6,837 nt of DNA from Candidatus Peregrinibacteria bacterium (GTDB taxonomy: Bacteria; Patescibacteriota; Gracilibacteria; UBA1369; LOWO2-01-FULL-3). Positions 4,824 through 6,837 of the stretch are shown piece after piece (the stretch's first letter is position 1; the number at the start of each line of letters is the position of its first letter). Both the position numbers and the translations under genes were made by a program. The notes under the pieces were generated by a model that saw only the letters and a program-made list of their open reading frames with translations, did no database searches and was not told the DNA's origin. The stretch is from assembly GCA_003566255.1 (NCBI GenBank), contig PXEC01000008.1, positions 1-6,837 of the forward strand, read 5' to 3'.

Positions 4824-5941
4824 GAAAATAAAACCCGTTTCACTTCCCGCGCGGAATTTTTGACGGAATATTTTTGAGCCAGATCGGTTCCTTTTTTTAT
4901 CAAATCAAGACGAAGATTTTCATCAAGAATTTTTTCCATAGCTTCGGCGGCGGCACCCTCTCGGGAAATATCGGCAAAAAGCGCGCAATCTCCCGCGACC
5001 TCTCTGTGAACGGGGATATCGGACAAAATCATTGGAGTTCCGCAATTCGCGGCTTCAAGTATCGTTATATTAAACCCTTCACGCTCGGACAAATTTATAA
5101 AAGCCAAAGCGCCATGATACAAAGCCGCCAGATCTTTTTCCGCCAAAAAACCGGTTCTGATAACATTCTCCTTCACTTCGGAATCAAAGCTTTTATACAG
5201 AGAATCCTCATGTAATTTCCCACCGGCCAAAACCAGAGACAGCTTCCCGAATTTCCGGTGTTCACTCAGCAAAAACTCAACATTTTTTCTTTTATCATAT
5301 CCGCCCGCGTACAAAATATATCCGTCTTTTTTCAGCCCAAATTTCCGCAGAGCATCTTCAATATATTTTTCCGGCAAAGGAGTTTTATAAGTTTGCGGAG
5401 CATCGTTATAGATCACCGAAATTTTGCTTTTATCAACATCGCACACATTTGCAATCTCTTCGGCGGAAGTTTTTGAAACCGTAAAAACGATATCCGCCAG
5501 CTTAACGGCCTTCTTTGTTTTGGAATGATACATTTTTGAAAGGACTCCCCTGCGATAATTTTTATCCGTCCAGGGGATGCAGTCATGAACGGTAACCGCG
5601 GTTTTTATTCCATTTCGGTACCATTTTTTATCCCATGGATTTGAAGGATAAGTGAAAAATGCGATGTCCACTTTTTCTTTCTGGAAAAAAGCCGGCAAAA
5701 GGATCTGTTCCCACCAAGTCTTCCGCATACCCATGGATGGGAATTTTTTCTCCGGCAAAACTTTTATTTCCACATTGTCCGGGAATTCATCATGGATTTT
5801 TTTCGATATGTCCGTATGCACCACGAGAATATAGGTGTTTTCTTTATCCATTTCGGCCAACTCACAAAAAAGACTCCTGGTATACTGCGCGATACCGGTG
5901 AATGGCATAAACAAAAGTCTGGCATTAACTCCGATTTTCAT
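4820..5941 (-). CDS. GT-B glycosyltransferase, GT4-like
   Basis: This 373-residue protein has the two-Rossmann GT-B layout. The N-terminal half begins MKIGVNARLL with the G-I-A-Q-Y-T acceptor-side loop (16-21), and TVHDCIPW lies at 117-124. The C-terminal half carries YAGGYDKRKN (211-220), where the family usually has a G-x-x-x-x-K-N donor-site motif, and EGFNITILEAANCGTP (288-303), giving the conserved E288-x7-E296 pair that binds the nucleotide sugar. No membrane segment is evident, so it should act at the cytosolic membrane face, adding a sugar (mannose-type donors are common in the family) to a lipid carrier or polysaccharide. Donor and acceptor are not determinable. It lies downstream of murG on the same strand, separated by a structured repeat. 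Its start overlaps, as ATGA, a repeat-derived ORF that I do not accept. Confidence 0.92.
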   Translation of the reverse strand: MKIGVNARLLFMPFTGIAQYTRSLFCELAEMDKENTYILVVHTDISKKIHDEFPDNVEIKVLPEKKFPSMGMRKTWWEQILLPAFFQKEKVDIAFFTYPSNPWDKKWYRNGIKTAVTVHDCIPWTDKNYRRGVLSKMYHSKTKKAVKLADIVFTVSKTSAEEIANVCDVDKSKISVIYNDAPQTYKTPLPEKYIEDALRKFGLKKDGYILYAGGYDKRKNVEFLLSEHRKFGKLSLVLAGGKLHEDSLYKSFDSEVKENVIRTGFLAEKDLAALYHGALAFINLSEREGFNITILEAANCGTPMILSDIPVHREVAGDCALFADISREGAAAEAMEKILDENLRLDLIKKGTDLAQKYSVKNSAREVKRVLFS

Positions 5942-5973
5942 GGGTGAAAGATTAAATGAGAGCTAGGAGGAGT

Positions 5974-6120
5974 GGAGGGGGAGAGCGTGTGAAACAGGGC
6001 GTCTCGGAGGTTTTGCGGGCATGGTGTCCGCCGGAGGCGGACGAGCAAAACCGAGAGTCGAGCGGCGTTTGCCTCGCTGGGGCAAACGACCGCGTCCCTG
6101 TGAATACACTCTCCCCCTCC
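5974..6120. repeat. GC-rich inverted-repeat element with three-way-junction fold
   Basis: The closing stem pairs GGAGGGGGAGAG (5974-5985) with CTCTCCCCCTCC (6109-6120), 12 perfect pairs. After a short irregular part it continues as ACAGGG/CCCTGT (5994-5999 and 6096-6101). Inside are two hairpins. One at 6002-6056 has a lower stem TCTCG...CGAGA and GTTTTGC/GCAAAAC, capped by GTCCGCC-GGA-GGCGGAC (6026-6042). The other at 6062-6093 is GCGG-CGTTTGCC with a 7-base loop and GGCAAACG-a-CCGC. The element fills most of the gap between murG and the glycosyltransferase and is far more GC-rich than its surroundings. It may be a non-autonomous palindromic repeat (MITE or REP-like) or a structured RNA in the murG transcript. 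No U-run follows on the minus strand, so an intrinsic terminator for murG is unlikely. Confidence 0.75.
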
Positions 6121-6145
6121 TCTTCCTTTTAACATTTTATTTTTT

Positions 6146-6837
6146 TCAATAATTAAGAAGTATTTCCGCTATATTTTTCGCTCCGTTCGTAATTCCCCCA
6201 AACTTCCCCTCGGATGAATTATACGCTTCTTCAACTCCATCCAAAAATTCATCCTTCCCCGCTGAAGAATCCAAAACTTTCCACCCACAACGCTTTGCGA
6301 AAACCTCGGCATTTTTAATCTGATCTCCCCGGCTCGCGTCTTCGCCCAAAGGGAGGATCAAAGCTTTCTTTTTCAAAAAAGCCATCTCGGCAAGACTGTT
6401 CGCCCCTCCCCTGGAAATAACCAAATCGCTAAGCGCGTAAACATCGGCGATCTCTTCGGACAGATATTCAAGTTGAACATAACCCTCTCTCTTAAAAGAT
6501 TCATCAGTCTTTCCCTTTCCGCAAAGATGGACAATTTCAAAATCCTTCAGCAATTCATCCGCGCTCTCCCGGACAAGTTCATTGGCCCGCGCCGCGCCTT
6601 GACTCCCCCCCATCACCAAAACAACCGGCTTCTCCCCTTTCAGCCCCGTAAACTCCAAAGCCCTTTCCCCTCTGCCGGCGCCCACACTTTCACGCACCGG
6701 ATTCCCCGTCACAACAACCTTTTTAGCGAATTTCTCAAAATGCTTTCTACTTTCCTCAAAGCTCACGCAAATTTTGTCCGCGAATCTGGCAGAGATTCTG
6801 TTCGCCAGCCCGGGAGCCACATCCGATTCATGGATTA
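6146..6837 (-). CDS. murG: UDP-GlcNAc:lipid II precursor GlcNAc transferase, C-terminal part
   Basis: About 229 C-terminal residues are present and the gene runs off the right edge (the family is about 355 residues). MurG adds GlcNAc to undecaprenyl-PP-MurNAc-pentapeptide at the inner face of the membrane, making lipid II for peptidoglycan. Visible motifs are IHESDVAPGLANR at the edge (family HE-x-N/D-x-x-PG-x-xN), VTGNPVR, the donor-site loop GGSQGA (6593-6610), SRGGANSLAE, and QIKNAEVF (family Q-x-x-NA). The GTG at 6818-6820 is internal to the conserved PG-LANR region and is not the start. The TGA stop is followed by the GC-rich inverted-repeat element, with the glycosyltransferase after it on the same strand. 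Confidence 0.95.
   Translation of the reverse strand, partial: IHESDVAPGLANRISARFADKICVSFEESRKHFEKFAKKVVVTGNPVRESVGAGRGERALEFTGLKGEKPVVLVMGGSQGAARANELVRESADELLKDFEIVHLCGKGKTDESFKREGYVQLEYLSEEIADVYALSDLVISRGGANSLAEMAFLKKKALILPLGEDASRGDQIKNAEVFAKRCGWKVLDSSAGKDEFLDGVEEAYNSSEGKFGGITNGAKNIAEILLNY

Noticed and set aside
5938..6135. 65-codon minus-strand ORF whose TGA overlaps the glycosyltransferase ATG
   Set aside because: It is read through the GC-rich inverted repeat, has an Arg/Pro/Cys/Leu-rich composition dictated by that repeat, and matches no family I know. Only the ATGA overlap favours it.
6818..6820. GTG at 6820 as the start of murG
   Set aside because: The upstream in-frame codons (IHESD) continue the conserved MurG motif, so the gene runs past the window edge.
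1..6837. Alternative genetic code with TGA as glycine (Gracilibacteria type)
   Set aside because: TGA ends dinB, the AbrB-like gene and murG at natural C-termini and is not seen inside the recognised genes.
1..6837. CRISPR array, transposase or integrase
   Set aside because: No regularly spaced direct repeats and no recombinase motifs were found in the frames examined.

Overview
The window holds an SOS-type DNA damage cluster on the minus strand, a two-gene transporter unit on the plus strand, and two minus-strand envelope or sugar genes. Stop codons include TGA used normally (dinB, the AbrB-like gene, murG), so the genetic code is standard. Recognisable Shine-Dalgarno sequences are missing before nearly every start. 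Genes are short and tightly packed and the window is fairly AT-rich. Together this suggests a reduced-genome bacterium, and the Candidate Phyla Radiation (Patescibacteria) is my best guess. That placement is inference from style, not from a marker gene.

Left part (1-2508, all minus strand). Read in the direction of transcription it runs: lexA, a small basic ORF that may be frameshifted, an AbrB/MazE-like regulator overlapping dinB by 8 bases, dinB (DNA polymerase IV), tRNA-Thr(CGU) 3 bases after the dinB stop, and a short second copy of the dinB C-terminal coding end running off the window. LexA is intact: helix-turn-helix, Ala-Gly cleavage site, Ser and Lys catalytic dyad. Its promoter is unusually legible. 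An A/T tract sits just upstream of a perfect TTGACA, followed by a 17-base spacer and TAATAT. Two inverted repeats of the form GTRAG-N6-CTCAC lie one in the spacer and one over the expected transcription start. This looks like an autoregulatory LexA operator with a sequence unlike the classical proteobacterial or Gram-positive SOS boxes. The AbrB-like/dinB promoter carries a different inverted repeat and no copy of that motif.

Middle part (2509-4823). An AEC-family permease and an MFS transporter are read divergently from lexA and lie 14 bases apart or overlap, so they probably form one operon. After them, between the convergent MFS and glycosyltransferase genes, is a 49-codon coding-like stretch on the minus strand without a usable start, possibly a gene remnant.

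Right part (4820-6837, minus strand). murG, cut by the window edge, is followed by a 204-base gap and a GT-B glycosyltransferase. The gap contains a GC-rich inverted-repeat element that folds on paper into a three-way junction: a long closing stem and two strong hairpins. It is either a mobile palindromic repeat or a structured RNA.
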